DNA of 64,000 nt from Thioalkalivibrio sp. ALE31 (GTDB taxonomy: Bacteria > Pseudomonadota > Gammaproteobacteria > Ectothiorhodospirales > Ectothiorhodospiraceae), in contig NZ_KB905023.1 of the NCBI RefSeq assembly GCF_000377405.1, forward strand, positions 248,001-312,000, read 5' to 3'. The position numbers and the translations under genes are program-made. The notes beneath the pieces are model-generated. The model did not search any database. It was given only the letters and a program-made list of their open reading frames with translations, and was not told where the DNA came from. The number at the start of each line of letters is the position of its first letter. Position 1 is the stretch's first letter. Positions 46,249 through 55,158 of this stretch are shown piece after piece.

Positions 46249-48449
46249 TCGGGCTCCTCGTGAACCACCGGACCATGCTCCACCGGAATGCGGATGCGGA
46301 AGACCGCCCCATGCCGCCCGGATTCCGCATTATGGCACTCAATCATGCCGCCATGCTCCTCCACGATCTTCTGTGCGACCGCCAGACCGAGACCGGTTCC
46401 ACGCGGTTTGTCGGTGGTGTAGGGCTCGAAGATGCGTTCGAGGAACTCCGGCTTGATGCCGGGACCGGTGTCGGTCACCCGCAGCTCGATGTGCGGACCC
46501 GCCGGGTCGTCGAGGTAGGCAGTGGCCACATGCACCTCCATGTCCTCGTGGCCCTTGCCCGCCTCCAGCGCGTTCTTGATCAGGTTGTGCAGCAGCTGGC
46601 GCAGGCGCCCGGCGTCGCCATGGATCCGCGGCAGTTCCGCATCCAGCGTGACATCCACGCGCGAGCGGCCGTCCTGGTCGAGGTACAGCTCGCAGACATC
46701 GCGGATCAGCTGGTTCAGGTCCACCGAGGCGCGCTCCAGCTGCGGCGCCTGGGCATAGTCGCGGAAGGCGTTGACCAGGGTCTTCATCGCCTCCACCTGC
46801 TGCACGATGGTGCCGGTGGCACGGTCCAGCACCTCGCGGTCGGCTCCCTCCAGCACCTTGCCCAGGCGCCTCGAGAGGCGCTCGGCGGAGAGCTGGATCG
46901 GCGTCAGCGGGTTCTTGATCTCGTGTGCCAGACGCCGCGCCACCTCGCCCCAGGCCGCGTCGCGCTGGGCCTTCAGGAACTCGGTCATATCGTCGAACAC
47001 GATGGCGTGCAGGCCGCGGCTGGAGCCCGAGGTCGGCAACCACACCGCGCGGGTCATCAGTACCTTGCGCCCGCTGCGGGTAAAGACGACCACCTGACGC
47101 GACCATTCGGCCTCCTGGCGCACCAGGGCGTCGCTGATCGCCTCGAAGAACTGTGCGACCAACGGGCACTCGTCACCCAGCTCGGACATCACCCGGGTGC
47201 GCGCGCCCTGCAGGTCGCATTCCAGGATCTCGCTGGCCGCGGCATTCGCCGTGCGCAGGCGCAGGCTGCCATCCAGCGCCAGTACGCCGGAGCGCAGATG
47301 CTGCAGCACGCTCTCCAGATAGGCGCGCTCGGCGTCCAGCAGGCGGCGGTTGCGCTCGGCCTCGTCGCGCGCCTCGTTCAGGGTGCGAGTCATGGTGTTG
47401 AACGACTGCACCAGGAAGCCCAGCTCGTCGGCGCGCTGCACCGCGAGGCGCGTGCTGTAGTCGCCCTGCGCCACCATGCGCGTGCCCTGCACCAGATCGG
47501 AGATCGGGCGCACCATGCGCCGCGCCACCAGCAGACCGGCCCACAGCGCGGCCATCAGCGAGATCGCCAGCGCCAGTGACAGGGTAAACACAAAGCCCTG
47601 AATCATCGGCCCGCGCAGGTAAGCGAACTCGCGGTAATCGGCGAAGGCGTCCTGAACCCGCAGCGACAGCGCACTCATGCGCGGATCCACCGGGTAGATG
47701 CCCTGCAGGATGCGATTCTCCGAGCCCGGGCGGCGACTGCTGGTGGTGGCCACCACGCGGATGATCAGCGAGCCGTCGGACTGCGGCTCCAGGCGCGAAT
47801 ACGGCTGCTCCGGGCGCACCCGCATCAGGATGTCGGAGCCCGGCGGGGTCGGCAGACGGCGGATCGGGCTGTCGGTACTGGAGGCGATGATGCGGTTGTT
47901 CGAACCGACCAGCGTCAACTCCTGCGCCCCGACCTGGCGGCGATAGTCGTTCAGCGCCAGCGGAACCAGGCCTTCCGAGACCCCCTCGAGGTCGCTCATC
48001 AGTTCCTGGGTCTCGGTCGCCAGCTGGCGCACCCGCAGATCCAGCGACGAGCGCGACAGCTCCAGCGCATCCTCCAGCGCCGACTCCACGCGCACGTCGA
48101 ACCAGGAATCCACGCCCTCGTTCAGGAACTTGAAGGAGAAGTAGTAGACGACCGACACCGGCAGCACGGCCACCAGCATGAACACCGCCACCAGGCGCAG
48201 CGTCAGGCGGCTGCCGGGCACCCCGCGGCGATACTGGATCGCCATGCGCACGAGCTGATAGATAATCAGCCCGCCCAGCACCACCAGCACGGCCACATGG
48301 AACACCAGCAGCCACAGGAACACCTGTTCGAAGCGCGCCTGGTTCTGGGCCGCATCGCCCATCACCACCAGCGAGGTCAGCAGCAGCGCGAACAGGAGCC
48401 CGATGCCGAGGAGCCCCCACGGGAAGCCTCTTAGGGAAACGCTGGTCAA
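46245..48449 (-). CDS. ntrY: NtrY-like membrane histidine kinase with element-supplied start
   Basis: 734 residues. N-terminal helices (GLLGIGLLFALLLTSLVVMG and a second near 45-65), a third at LVAVFMLVAVLPVSVVYYFS, an extracytoplasmic segment, another helix then HAMP, a PAS-like region, the HisKA box LAHEIKNPLTPIQLSAERL (His near 506) and HATPase (NLIKNALEAGK, DTGPGIKPEFLERIFEPYTT, GTGLGLAVAQKIVEEHGG). The only early start is a TTG at 48449, inside the inverted repeat of element C, preceded by GAGGG at good spacing. The native start may have been displaced. Confidence 0.9.
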   Translation of the reverse strand: MTSVSLRGFPWGLLGIGLLFALLLTSLVVMGDAAQNQARFEQVFLWLLVFHVAVLVVLGGLIIYQLVRMAIQYRRGVPGSRLTLRLVAVFMLVAVLPVSVVYYFSFKFLNEGVDSWFDVRVESALEDALELSRSSLDLRVRQLATETQELMSDLEGVSEGLVPLALNDYRRQVGAQELTLVGSNNRIIASSTDSPIRRLPTPPGSDILMRVRPEQPYSRLEPQSDGSLIIRVVATTSSRRPGSENRILQGIYPVDPRMSALSLRVQDAFADYREFAYLRGPMIQGFVFTLSLALAISLMAALWAGLLVARRMVRPISDLVQGTRMVAQGDYSTRLAVQRADELGFLVQSFNTMTRTLNEARDEAERNRRLLDAERAYLESVLQHLRSGVLALDGSLRLRTANAAASEILECDLQGARTRVMSELGDECPLVAQFFEAISDALVRQEAEWSRQVVVFTRSGRKVLMTRAVWLPTSGSSRGLHAIVFDDMTEFLKAQRDAAWGEVARRLAHEIKNPLTPIQLSAERLSRRLGKVLEGADREVLDRATGTIVQQVEAMKTLVNAFRDYAQAPQLERASVDLNQLIRDVCELYLDQDGRSRVDVTLDAELPRIHGDAGRLRQLLHNLIKNALEAGKGHEDMEVHVATAYLDDPAGPHIELRVTDTGPGIKPEFLERIFEPYTTDKPRGTGLGLAVAQKIVEEHGGMIECHNAESGRHGAVFRIRIPVEHGPVVHEEPE

Positions 48450-48640
48450 CGTACACCCTCGCGTTGGTATCCCAGATTTTCCGAAACAAGGCGCGGTCCG
48501 CAGCCGGTAGCCATTCTACCGGCAAGGGCCGCAACGCCGGATCGGGGAACCCGGGGTACCAACCCCAAGGGGCTCGGCCGCTTTCGCGCGCGCAAAAGCG
48601 ACTCGAGCGCGAGCGTGTACGTTGACCAGCGCTTCCCTAA
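48431..48640. mobile_element. Palindromic MITE-like element, copy C (210 bp)
   Basis: 33-bp terminal inverted repeats with two mismatches (TTAGGGAAACGCTGGTCAAC at left; right end GTTGACCAGCGCTTCCCTAA). Opposite orientation to A and B. It keeps the long stem (GTTGGTATCCCAGAT-type) and the tip GCCGGTAG-CCATT-CTACCGGC, but lacks the side module of about 60 bp, leaving a closed CTTTCGCGCGCGCAAAAG hairpin. It fills the whole gap between the DUF4390 gene and ntrY and reaches into both. Confidence 0.9.
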
Positions 48641-49215
48641 TCCAGCGACCATCGCCGCCACTCCTGTCGGGTCGTCAGATCACCGCGCAAACCGGCATCC
48701 AGCTGCAGGGGCAGCGGCAGCGCGGAATACACCAGCGTCAGCCGCGCCGCGAGATCGAACTCGCCGGGATTCTCGCGCACCGCGTCCGGAACCTCGTCCA
48801 GACGCAGCCGCCCCAGCCGCCGGGCGACCAGGTCCAGGGCATCCCCCAGGGTCGGTTTCAGGTCCATGCGCTCGTCGGTCACCGCGGTTACCAGATAGTG
48901 CCGATTCAGGGCGAAGTATTGCAGCTGGACGCGACGCGTCTCGCTGGCAAGGGTATCGCGCCCGACCCGCCGGCCGCGTTCCAGCCGCGTCTGCGCCTCG
49001 AACTCCAGCGTCACGCCGTTGGCCAGGGCGTCCTCCAGCACCGCGGGCAGGCGCATGTCGATATCGAGGCGCACCAGCACGGTGGCATCATCCAGCCACA
49101 TGTGATTCGCGGCGCGGATCTCCACCGCGCTCGCCGTCACCGGCAGCGCCAGCAGGGCCAGTAGCCCGCACAGCGCCGTCAGGGGCCCGCCCCGCCACGA
49201 TGAACGCCCCGGCAT
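48637..49215 (-). CDS. DUF4390 protein
   Basis: 192 residues with a Sec signal (LTALCGLLALLALPVTASA) and a mature part VEIRAANHMWLDDATVLVRL, LRGDL near the end, matching the DUF4390 family found before ntrYX in gammaproteobacteria. Predicted periplasmic; function unknown. Its TAG stop (complement of 48637-48639) lies in the end of element C, so the last codons may have been changed by the insertion. Confidence 0.85.
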   Translation of the reverse strand: MPGRSSWRGGPLTALCGLLALLALPVTASAVEIRAANHMWLDDATVLVRLDIDMRLPAVLEDALANGVTLEFEAQTRLERGRRVGRDTLASETRRVQLQYFALNRHYLVTAVTDERMDLKPTLGDALDLVARRLGRLRLDEVPDAVRENPGEFDLAARLTLVYSALPLPLQLDAGLRGDLTTRQEWRRWSLD

Positions 49216-50573
49216 CAGGGGGCCTGCTTCTCCAGCAGCGCGTAATAGAAGCCGTCCCCGTCCTCGAGCCCCAGCGGCAGCGTTACACCTGCCGCGCGGG
49301 GCTTGCTGCCGGGGATAGCGTACTCGCCCTCCAGCGGCCGGGCGCGGGCATCCGCGGTCGCCGCGACGAACGGGGCGACCACCGCCTCGTTCTCCGCCGA
49401 CAGCAGCGAACAGGTGGCATACAGCAACCGGCCGCCCGGGCGGAGCAGCTTCCAGGCGCCGGCCAGCAGGCGGGCCTGCTCCGCCGCCAGGCGCGGGATG
49501 TCATCGGCCCGGCGCAGGGTCTTGATGTCCGGATGACGCCGGATCACGCCGGTGGCGGAACAGGGAACATCCAGCAGGATCGCGTCGAAGGGCTCGCCGT
49601 CCCACCAGTCATCGGTGGCGTCCAGATCCGCCGCGACCAGGCGGGCGTCATAGCCCAGCCGGTCGAGGTTCTCGCGTACCTGTTCCAGGCGTTCGGGGTC
49701 GTTGTCCAGCGCGGTGAGATCCAGATCGCCACCCGCGTGTTCCAGCAAATGCCCGGTCTTGCCGCCGGGTGCCGCACAGGCGTCCAGCACCCGTTCGCCG
49801 GGCCGCGGCCCCAGCAACGGCCCGGCCCATTGCGCCGAGGCGTCCTGGACCGAAAGCGCCCCGTCAGCGAACCCCGGCAGGGCGGCCACATCGACCGGGT
49901 CATCCAGCGTCAGCGCGCTGGCCAGCGCCGGGTACGCGCGCCCCGGGATACCGGCGGCGGACAGGGCCTCCAGCGCCGCTTCGCGACTGCCACGGTGCAG
50001 GTTGACCCGCAGGGTCATCGGCGCGGGGCGGGTCGAGGCCTCCAGCAGCGTCTCCCAGTCCTCCGGCCAGGCATCGCGAATCGCCTCCAGCAGCCATTCC
50101 GGGACCGCATAGCGCAGCACCGGGTCGCCCTCGATCCGGCTCGCCAGTTCGTCCTGCTCGCGCAGGGCGCGGCGCAGTACCGCGTTGATCAGGCCCACCG
50201 CGCCAGGGCGATGGATCTCGCGCGCCAGCTCGGCGGTCTCCCGCACCGCCGCGTGATCGCGCGTCCCGAAATGCAGCACCTCGGCCAGTCCCTGCGCCAG
50301 CAGCACACCAATCACGGCATCCTTCTTGCGCAGCGGCCGATCCAGAAAGCCATCGACCAGCCCCGCCAGCTGCGGGTACCAGCGCAAGGTGGTGTAGGCG
50401 AGCGCCTGCACCCAGGCGGCATCGCGCGCCGCCAGCCCTTCGGTCACCAGCTCCACCGCCCGGGTCAGCGACTGCCCCTGCAGCACTACGCGCTCCACCG
50501 CCTCCAGCGCGCGCTGACGCGGCGAGCGCGAATCCACCCGCGAGGGCACCACGCGTTTCGGCTTGCCCGCCAT
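49215..50573 (-). CDS. rsmB: 16S rRNA m5C967 methyltransferase RsmB
   Basis: 452 residues: an N-terminal NusB-like RNA-binding domain (SPRQRALEAVERVVLQGQSL, RPLRKKDAVIGVLLAQGLAE) and a C-terminal SAM methyltransferase (VLDACAAPGGKTGHLLEHAG). The two cysteines are in DVPCSATGVIRRHPDIK (near 337) and YATCSLLSAENE (near 387), the release and catalytic residues. The start overlaps fmt by one base. Confidence 0.95.
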   Translation of the reverse strand: MAGKPKRVVPSRVDSRSPRQRALEAVERVVLQGQSLTRAVELVTEGLAARDAAWVQALAYTTLRWYPQLAGLVDGFLDRPLRKKDAVIGVLLAQGLAEVLHFGTRDHAAVRETAELAREIHRPGAVGLINAVLRRALREQDELASRIEGDPVLRYAVPEWLLEAIRDAWPEDWETLLEASTRPAPMTLRVNLHRGSREAALEALSAAGIPGRAYPALASALTLDDPVDVAALPGFADGALSVQDASAQWAGPLLGPRPGERVLDACAAPGGKTGHLLEHAGGDLDLTALDNDPERLEQVRENLDRLGYDARLVAADLDATDDWWDGEPFDAILLDVPCSATGVIRRHPDIKTLRRADDIPRLAAEQARLLAGAWKLLRPGGRLLYATCSLLSAENEAVVAPFVAATADARARPLEGEYAIPGSKPRAAGVTLPLGLEDGDGFYYALLEKQAP

Positions 50574-51538
50574 CAGACCGCCCCGGTCAGGGTTTGGCCG
50601 GGCAGGTCCGCATTGCGGGCCCAGTCCGCCGCCGCGACCGGGCGGCGGCCGGGCAGCTGAACGGTCCGCAGGCGCAGGATGCCGTCGCCGGTGGCCACAT
50701 CCACGCCCTCCGGGCAGGCATCCATGATCGTTCCGGGCGTTGCATTCGCCGCGACCTCCAGCGGGGTCGCCGCGTAGACCCGCAGCGCCTGCCCCTGCCA
50801 GCCGGCCTGCGCCACCGGCCAGGGGTTGAAGGCCCGCACCTGTCGATCCAGGGCCGCGGCCGGCTGCGACCAGTCCATCCAGGCCTCCTGTTTCTCCAGT
50901 TTTCGGGCGTAGCTGGCCTGCGCATCATCCTGGGGCCACGGTGCGGAGGCACCCGCGGCAATCGTCGGGAGCTGCTCCACCAGCAGCTCCGCCCCCTCGC
51001 GGGCGAGGACATCGTGCAGCTCACCGGTGGTGGTCTCCGGTGTAATCGGGACGCGACGGCAGGCGTGCACCGGGCCGGCATCCAGCCCCGGGGCCATCTG
51101 CATCAGGCAGACACCGGTCTCTTCGTCCCCCGCGAGAATCGCGCGATGGATCGGCGCCGCGCCGCGCCAGCGCGGCAGCAGCGAGGCATGGATATTGAGC
51201 CCGCCCAGCGGCGGGATCGCGAGTACGGCGCGGGGCAGGATCAGCCCGTAGGCTGCGACAATCAGGATGTCCGGGCGCCAGGCGGCAAGTTCGGCTTGGG
51301 CCTCGGCGGACTTCAGGCTCTCCGGCTGCACCACCGGCAGGCCGGCGGCCTCGGCGACCTGCTTGACCGGGCCCGGACGCAGCTTGCGCCCACGCCCCGC
51401 CGGTCGGTCCGGCTGGGTATAGACCGCGACCGGGGCATGCCCGCCGTCGATCAGGGCCTGCAGCGCGGGAACCGCGAAATCCGGCGTCCCGGCATAGACA
51501 ATGCGCAGGGACTCGACGTCCGTGTCGGCCACTCCCAT
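50573..51538 (-). CDS. fmt: Methionyl-tRNA formyltransferase
   Basis: 321 residues. Catalytic Asn/His/Asp are visible in [20 protein letters not shown] and [30 protein letters not shown] opens the protein; and an OB-fold C-terminus binds tRNA. It formylates initiator Met-tRNA. Coupled to def (one-base overlap at 51538) and rsmB. Confidence 0.96.
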   Translation of the reverse strand: MGVADTDVESLRIVYAGTPDFAVPALQALIDGGHAPVAVYTQPDRPAGRGRKLRPGPVKQVAEAAGLPVVQPESLKSAEAQAELAAWRPDILIVAAYGLILPRAVLAIPPLGGLNIHASLLPRWRGAAPIHRAILAGDEETGVCLMQMAPGLDAGPVHACRRVPITPETTTGELHDVLAREGAELLVEQLPTIAAGASAPWPQDDAQASYARKLEKQEAWMDWSQPAAALDRQVRAFNPWPVAQAGWQGQALRVYAATPLEVAANATPGTIMDACPEGVDVATGDGILRLRTVQLPGRRPVAAADWARNADLPGQTLTGAV

Positions 51539-52071
51539 CAGACCGCGGGGACCGCGGTCTTGTCACCGGCTCCGGAGCGCCCGCCCTGCTTCTCCAGCTT
51601 CTTTCGGATGCGGCTGCGCTTCAGGCTGGACAGGTAATCGACAAACAGCTTGCCGTCGAGGTGGTCAATCTCGTGCTGGATGCACACCGCCAGCAGGCCA
51701 TCGATGTCCAGCTCGAAGGGCTGGCCGTCACGCCCCAGGGCACGCACGCGAATCCGGTCGGCGCGCTGCACCTTCTCGTAGAAGCCGGGCACGGACAGAC
51801 AGCCCTCGTCCATTTCCTCCTCACCGGAGGTCTCGAGGATCTCCGGGTTGATCAAGGCATGCGGCTCGCTCTGGTCCTCGGAGACATCCGCGACCAGCAC
51901 ACGCTTTTGCACGTTGATCTGGGTGGCGGCCAGACCAATGCCGGGCGCGGCGTACATGGTCTCGAACATGTCGTCCACCAGGGTGCGGATTTCGTCGTCC
52001 ACCTCGGCGACCGGCTCGGCCTTCAGCCGCAGCCGGGGGTCGGGGAAGTGCAGGATTTCACGCTTGGCCAT
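51538..52071 (-). CDS. def: Peptide deformylase
   Basis: 177 residues. All three motifs: [12 protein letters not shown] (motif 1), EGCLSVPG (motif 2, metal Cys) and [16 protein letters not shown] (motif 3, HEXXH). Removes the formyl group from nascent proteins. It is the first gene of a long minus-strand operon (def-fmt-rsmB-DUF4390-ntrY-ntrX-trkA-trkH). Confidence 0.97.
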   Translation of the reverse strand: MAKREILHFPDPRLRLKAEPVAEVDDEIRTLVDDMFETMYAAPGIGLAATQINVQKRVLVADVSEDQSEPHALINPEILETSGEEEMDEGCLSVPGFYEKVQRADRIRVRALGRDGQPFELDIDGLLAVCIQHEIDHLDGKLFVDYLSSLKRSRIRKKLEKQGGRSGAGDKTAVPAV

Positions 52072-52213
52072 GAAAAAACCTCAAACTTTGTACTGTACAG
52101 ATGTCGCAATTCTGCTAACGTTGGACCGCAATATCCGCGGAATTGCGTCATCCGATTGGGGGCCGGGCCACAGGAAGGCTCGGGGAGCGCGCGGACCTGA
52201 CAGGGGACACCAA

Positions 52214-53374
52214 ATGTACAAGACCAGGGCCACCACGACCTTCGTTCTGCCGGGCATTCTGTTCAGTGTAACGCTGTTGCTGGGCGCCTGCGCGGCCACA
52301 CCCGAGAACGGCGGCGGCGAAACGACCGCCTCCGATTCCGGCACGGCGCAGGCCGAAGCCCGCCCGGCGCGCGAAGCCCAGGATGAACGCTCGCCCCCCG
52401 AGGCCGAGCCGGAGATCCGCGAATCCGCGCCCGAACGCTACGTCGTGAAGAAAGGCGACACCCTCTGGGACATCTCCGCGATGTTCCTGCAGGACCCGTG
52501 GTACTGGCCGGAGATCTGGCTGGTCAACCCGGAGATCGAGAACCCCCACCTGATCTATCCGGGTGACGTGCTGAGCATCCACTACGTGGACGGCCGGCCG
52601 CGCATCACGGTCGACGGCGGGCCGCGGGTGCGCCCGACGCATCGCCTGTCACCGGAAGCACGGGTGGTGGAGCGCGACGAGGACGTCTCCCCGATCTCCA
52701 CCCTGCAGTCGTTCATGTTCCGTCCACAGGTGCTGGACGAGGAAACCCTGGAAAACGCCCCCTACATCCTCGCCTCGCAGGACGAGCGCGTGATCTTCGG
52801 CCCAGGCGACCGGGTGTATGTGCGCAACGCCGAGGACACCGAACGCTACGAGCTCTATCACATCGTTCGCCACGACGGCGCACTGACCGATCCGGACACC
52901 GGAGAGGACCTGGGCGTCGCCACCCTGCCGGTGGGCGAGGCCGAGATCATCGAGCCGGGCAACGTCGCCCGCGCCGACATCCGCAAGGGCGAGCGCGAGG
53001 CCATCCGCGGTGACCGCCTGGTCCCCTACGCCGAAGAGCAGGACATGCTGTTCGACATCGGGCGCCCGCCGGCTGGTACCGAGGGCACGATCATCTCGCT
53101 GTTCGACGCCCTCAGCCAGATCGGCCAGCTGCAGGCCGCCATCATCAACCGTGGTGAACGCGACGGCATCGAAAACGGCCAGGTCTTGACCGCCTTTACC
53201 GCCGGGCGCGAGGTCCGCGACCCGATCAGCGATCGCGCCAACGAGGTGGTCACCCTGCCGGAAGAGGAAGTCGGCACCGTCATGGTCTTCCAGACCTTCG
53301 AGAAGGTGTCCTACGTGCTGGTGACCGAGGCCGAGCGCACCCTGCGCGAGGGCGACAAGGTTCGCACCCCCTGA
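52214..53374 (+). CDS. LysM-domain lipoprotein
   Basis: 386 residues from the ATG at 52214. A lipoprotein signal ends LLLGACAAT (lipid Cys26), followed by an Ala/Glu-rich linker to about 75 and one LysM domain (RYVVKKGDTLWDISAMFLQD, then PWYWPEIWLVNPEIENPHLI). The C-terminal region is a family-specific domain of beta type (DVSPISTLQSFMFRPQVLDE, FGPGDRVYVRN). It binds peptidoglycan at the envelope; orthologues often sit upstream of dprA. Divergent from def. Confidence 0.87.
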   Translation: MYKTRATTTFVLPGILFSVTLLLGACAATPENGGGETTASDSGTAQAEARPAREAQDERSPPEAEPEIRESAPERYVVKKGDTLWDISAMFLQDPWYWPEIWLVNPEIENPHLIYPGDVLSIHYVDGRPRITVDGGPRVRPTHRLSPEARVVERDEDVSPISTLQSFMFRPQVLDEETLENAPYILASQDERVIFGPGDRVYVRNAEDTERYELYHIVRHDGALTDPDTGEDLGVATLPVGEAEIIEPGNVARADIRKGEREAIRGDRLVPYAEEQDMLFDIGRPPAGTEGTIISLFDALSQIGQLQAAIINRGERDGIENGQVLTAFTAGREVRDPISDRANEVVTLPEEEVGTVMVFQTFEKVSYVLVTEAERTLREGDKVRTP

Positions 53375-53395
53375 CCGGGCCTGCGGCCAGGCTGC

Positions 53396-54535
53396 ATGCG
53401 TGATGCCGGCGCGACAGCCGCCCCGCACGAGGACTGGCTGCAACTGATCAACACCCCAGGCCTCGGCCCGCGGCGCCTGCTGCAACTGGTCGAGGCCTTC
53501 GGCTCCCCGGGCAACGCCCTGGCCGCCCCCGCGGCCGAATGGCAGCGCGCGGGCGTCGACCTCAAGCTGGACACCACCGCCCATAAAGCCCGCGAGGCCG
53601 GGGCGCAGGCCGACCAGGCCTGGCTGGATGCCGACCCCCGGCACACATTGCTGTGTCTGGACGACCCCGACTACCCGCCCCTGCTGGCGGAACTCCCCGA
53701 CCCGCCCCCGGTGCTGTACCTGAACGGCGCGCGCGAGCTGCTGCGCAGCCCGCAGGTGGGCATCGTCGGCAGCCGCGAGGCCACCCCGCAGGGCGAGCGC
53801 CTCGCCACGGAATTCGCCCGCGAGCTGGCCGGGGCCGGGCTGACGGTCACCAGCGGCCTGGCCCGGGGCATCGACGGCGCCGCCCACGAAGGCGCCCTGG
53901 CCGCGCCCGGCGGGCGCACCATCGCGGTCGTGGCCACCGGGCCCGACCGCATCTACCCCGCCCAGCACCGGCGCCTGGCGCACCGCATCGCGGACCATGG
54001 CTTGGTGGTCTCGCTGTGGCCCACCGATACCCGGCCGCTGGCGCGGAACTTCCCGCAGCGCAACCGCGTGATCAGCGGCCTGTCACTGGCGACCCTGGTC
54101 GTCGAGGCGGCGCTGAAGAGCGGATCCCTGATCACCGCACGGCTGGCTGCCGAACAGGGGCGCCAGGTCTATGCCGTCCCCGGTTCGGTGCTGAGCCCGA
54201 CCAGCCGCGGCTGCCACCGGCTGATCCGCGATGGCGCCCAGCTGGTGGAGTCGGCCGAGGAGATCCTGGATGACCTCGCGGACTGGCTGGGCGTCGCGCC
54301 CGATGCGCCTCCGGCCGCGGCCGAACCCGCCTCCGACCCGCTGGATCCGGAGCAGGAACGCGTACTGAACGCGATGGGATTCGACCCGGTCCCGCTGGAA
54401 ACCCTGCGCGAACGCACCAAATTGACCATCGAACAGCTTTCATCCATGCTGGTTTTGCTTGAACTCCATGGCCGTGTGGCCGCCCTCGACCACGGGCGTT
54501 ACCAGCGCCTCGACGCAGGATCCCCCGAATCATGA
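53396..54535 (+). CDS. dprA: DNA processing protein DprA
   Basis: 379 residues: an N-terminal SAM-like region (INTPGLGPRRLLQLVEAFGS), a Rossmann domain (VGIVGSREATPQGERLATEF, TSGLARGIDGAAHEGAL, RNFPQRNRVISGLS) and a C-terminal winged helix (ERTKLTIEQLSSMLVLLEL). It loads RecA on incoming single-stranded DNA during transformation. With the type IV pilus genes at the left edge, competence is plausible. Overlaps smg by 4 bp. Confidence 0.94.
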   Translation: MRDAGATAAPHEDWLQLINTPGLGPRRLLQLVEAFGSPGNALAAPAAEWQRAGVDLKLDTTAHKAREAGAQADQAWLDADPRHTLLCLDDPDYPPLLAELPDPPPVLYLNGARELLRSPQVGIVGSREATPQGERLATEFARELAGAGLTVTSGLARGIDGAAHEGALAAPGGRTIAVVATGPDRIYPAQHRRLAHRIADHGLVVSLWPTDTRPLARNFPQRNRVISGLSLATLVVEAALKSGSLITARLAAEQGRQVYAVPGSVLSPTSRGCHRLIRDGAQLVESAEEILDDLADWLGVAPDAPPAAAEPASDPLDPEQERVLNAMGFDPVPLETLRERTKLTIEQLSSMLVLLELHGRVAALDHGRYQRLDAGSPES

Positions 54536-55017
54536 ACGAGAATGTGCTGGATGTGCTCATGTATCTCTTCGAGCACACCATCGACGAGGAATCCGACGAG
54601 GAGCCGGACCGCTCGGAGCTGGAACGCCACCTGGTGGAGGCCGGCTTTGCCCGCCGCGAGATCGACCGCGCTCTGGGCTGGCTGGACCGCCTGATGAGCG
54701 AGGCCCCCCTGGCCGGGCGCGGCGGCGACGGCGCCGCCCAGCGGATCTATGCCCCGGAAGAGCAAAAACGCCTGGATACCGAGGCCCATGGCTTCCTGCT
54801 GCACCTGGAGCAAAACGGCCTGCTGACCGCCGGCACCCGCGAGCTGGTGCTGGACCGCGTAATGGAGCTGGACGCCGAGGAGATCGACCTCGACCAGCTG
54901 CGCTGGGTGGTGCTGATGGTGCTGTTCAACCAGCCCGACGACGCGATCGCCTATTCCCGCCTGGAAGAGGTCATGCGCGACGATGCCGGCCCCGCGGCCG
55001 TGGATTATCTGCACTGA
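54532..55017 (+). CDS. smg: Smg protein (DUF494)
   Basis: 161 residues: MNENVLDVLMYLFEHTIDEE, ARREIDRALGWLDRLM and a C-terminal EIDLDQLRWVVLMVLFNQPD. This family stands between dprA and topA in many gammaproteobacteria; its role is unknown. Acidic and cytosolic. Confidence 0.93.
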   Translation: MNENVLDVLMYLFEHTIDEESDEEPDRSELERHLVEAGFARREIDRALGWLDRLMSEAPLAGRGGDGAAQRIYAPEEQKRLDTEAHGFLLHLEQNGLLTAGTRELVLDRVMELDAEEIDLDQLRWVVLMVLFNQPDDAIAYSRLEEVMRDDAGPAAVDYLH

Positions 55018-55158
55018 TTTCTCCGTCTTGCGAAAGGCGCGCGGTAGCCAACGGGCATTTCCTCCTCTAGTCTTTAGCGCCCGTGAACCCGGTCGCTGCC
55101 ATGCGACCGCGATCGCCCCGATACGGAACCCGCTGCCACGGAGACGGTCCCGAGCGAC

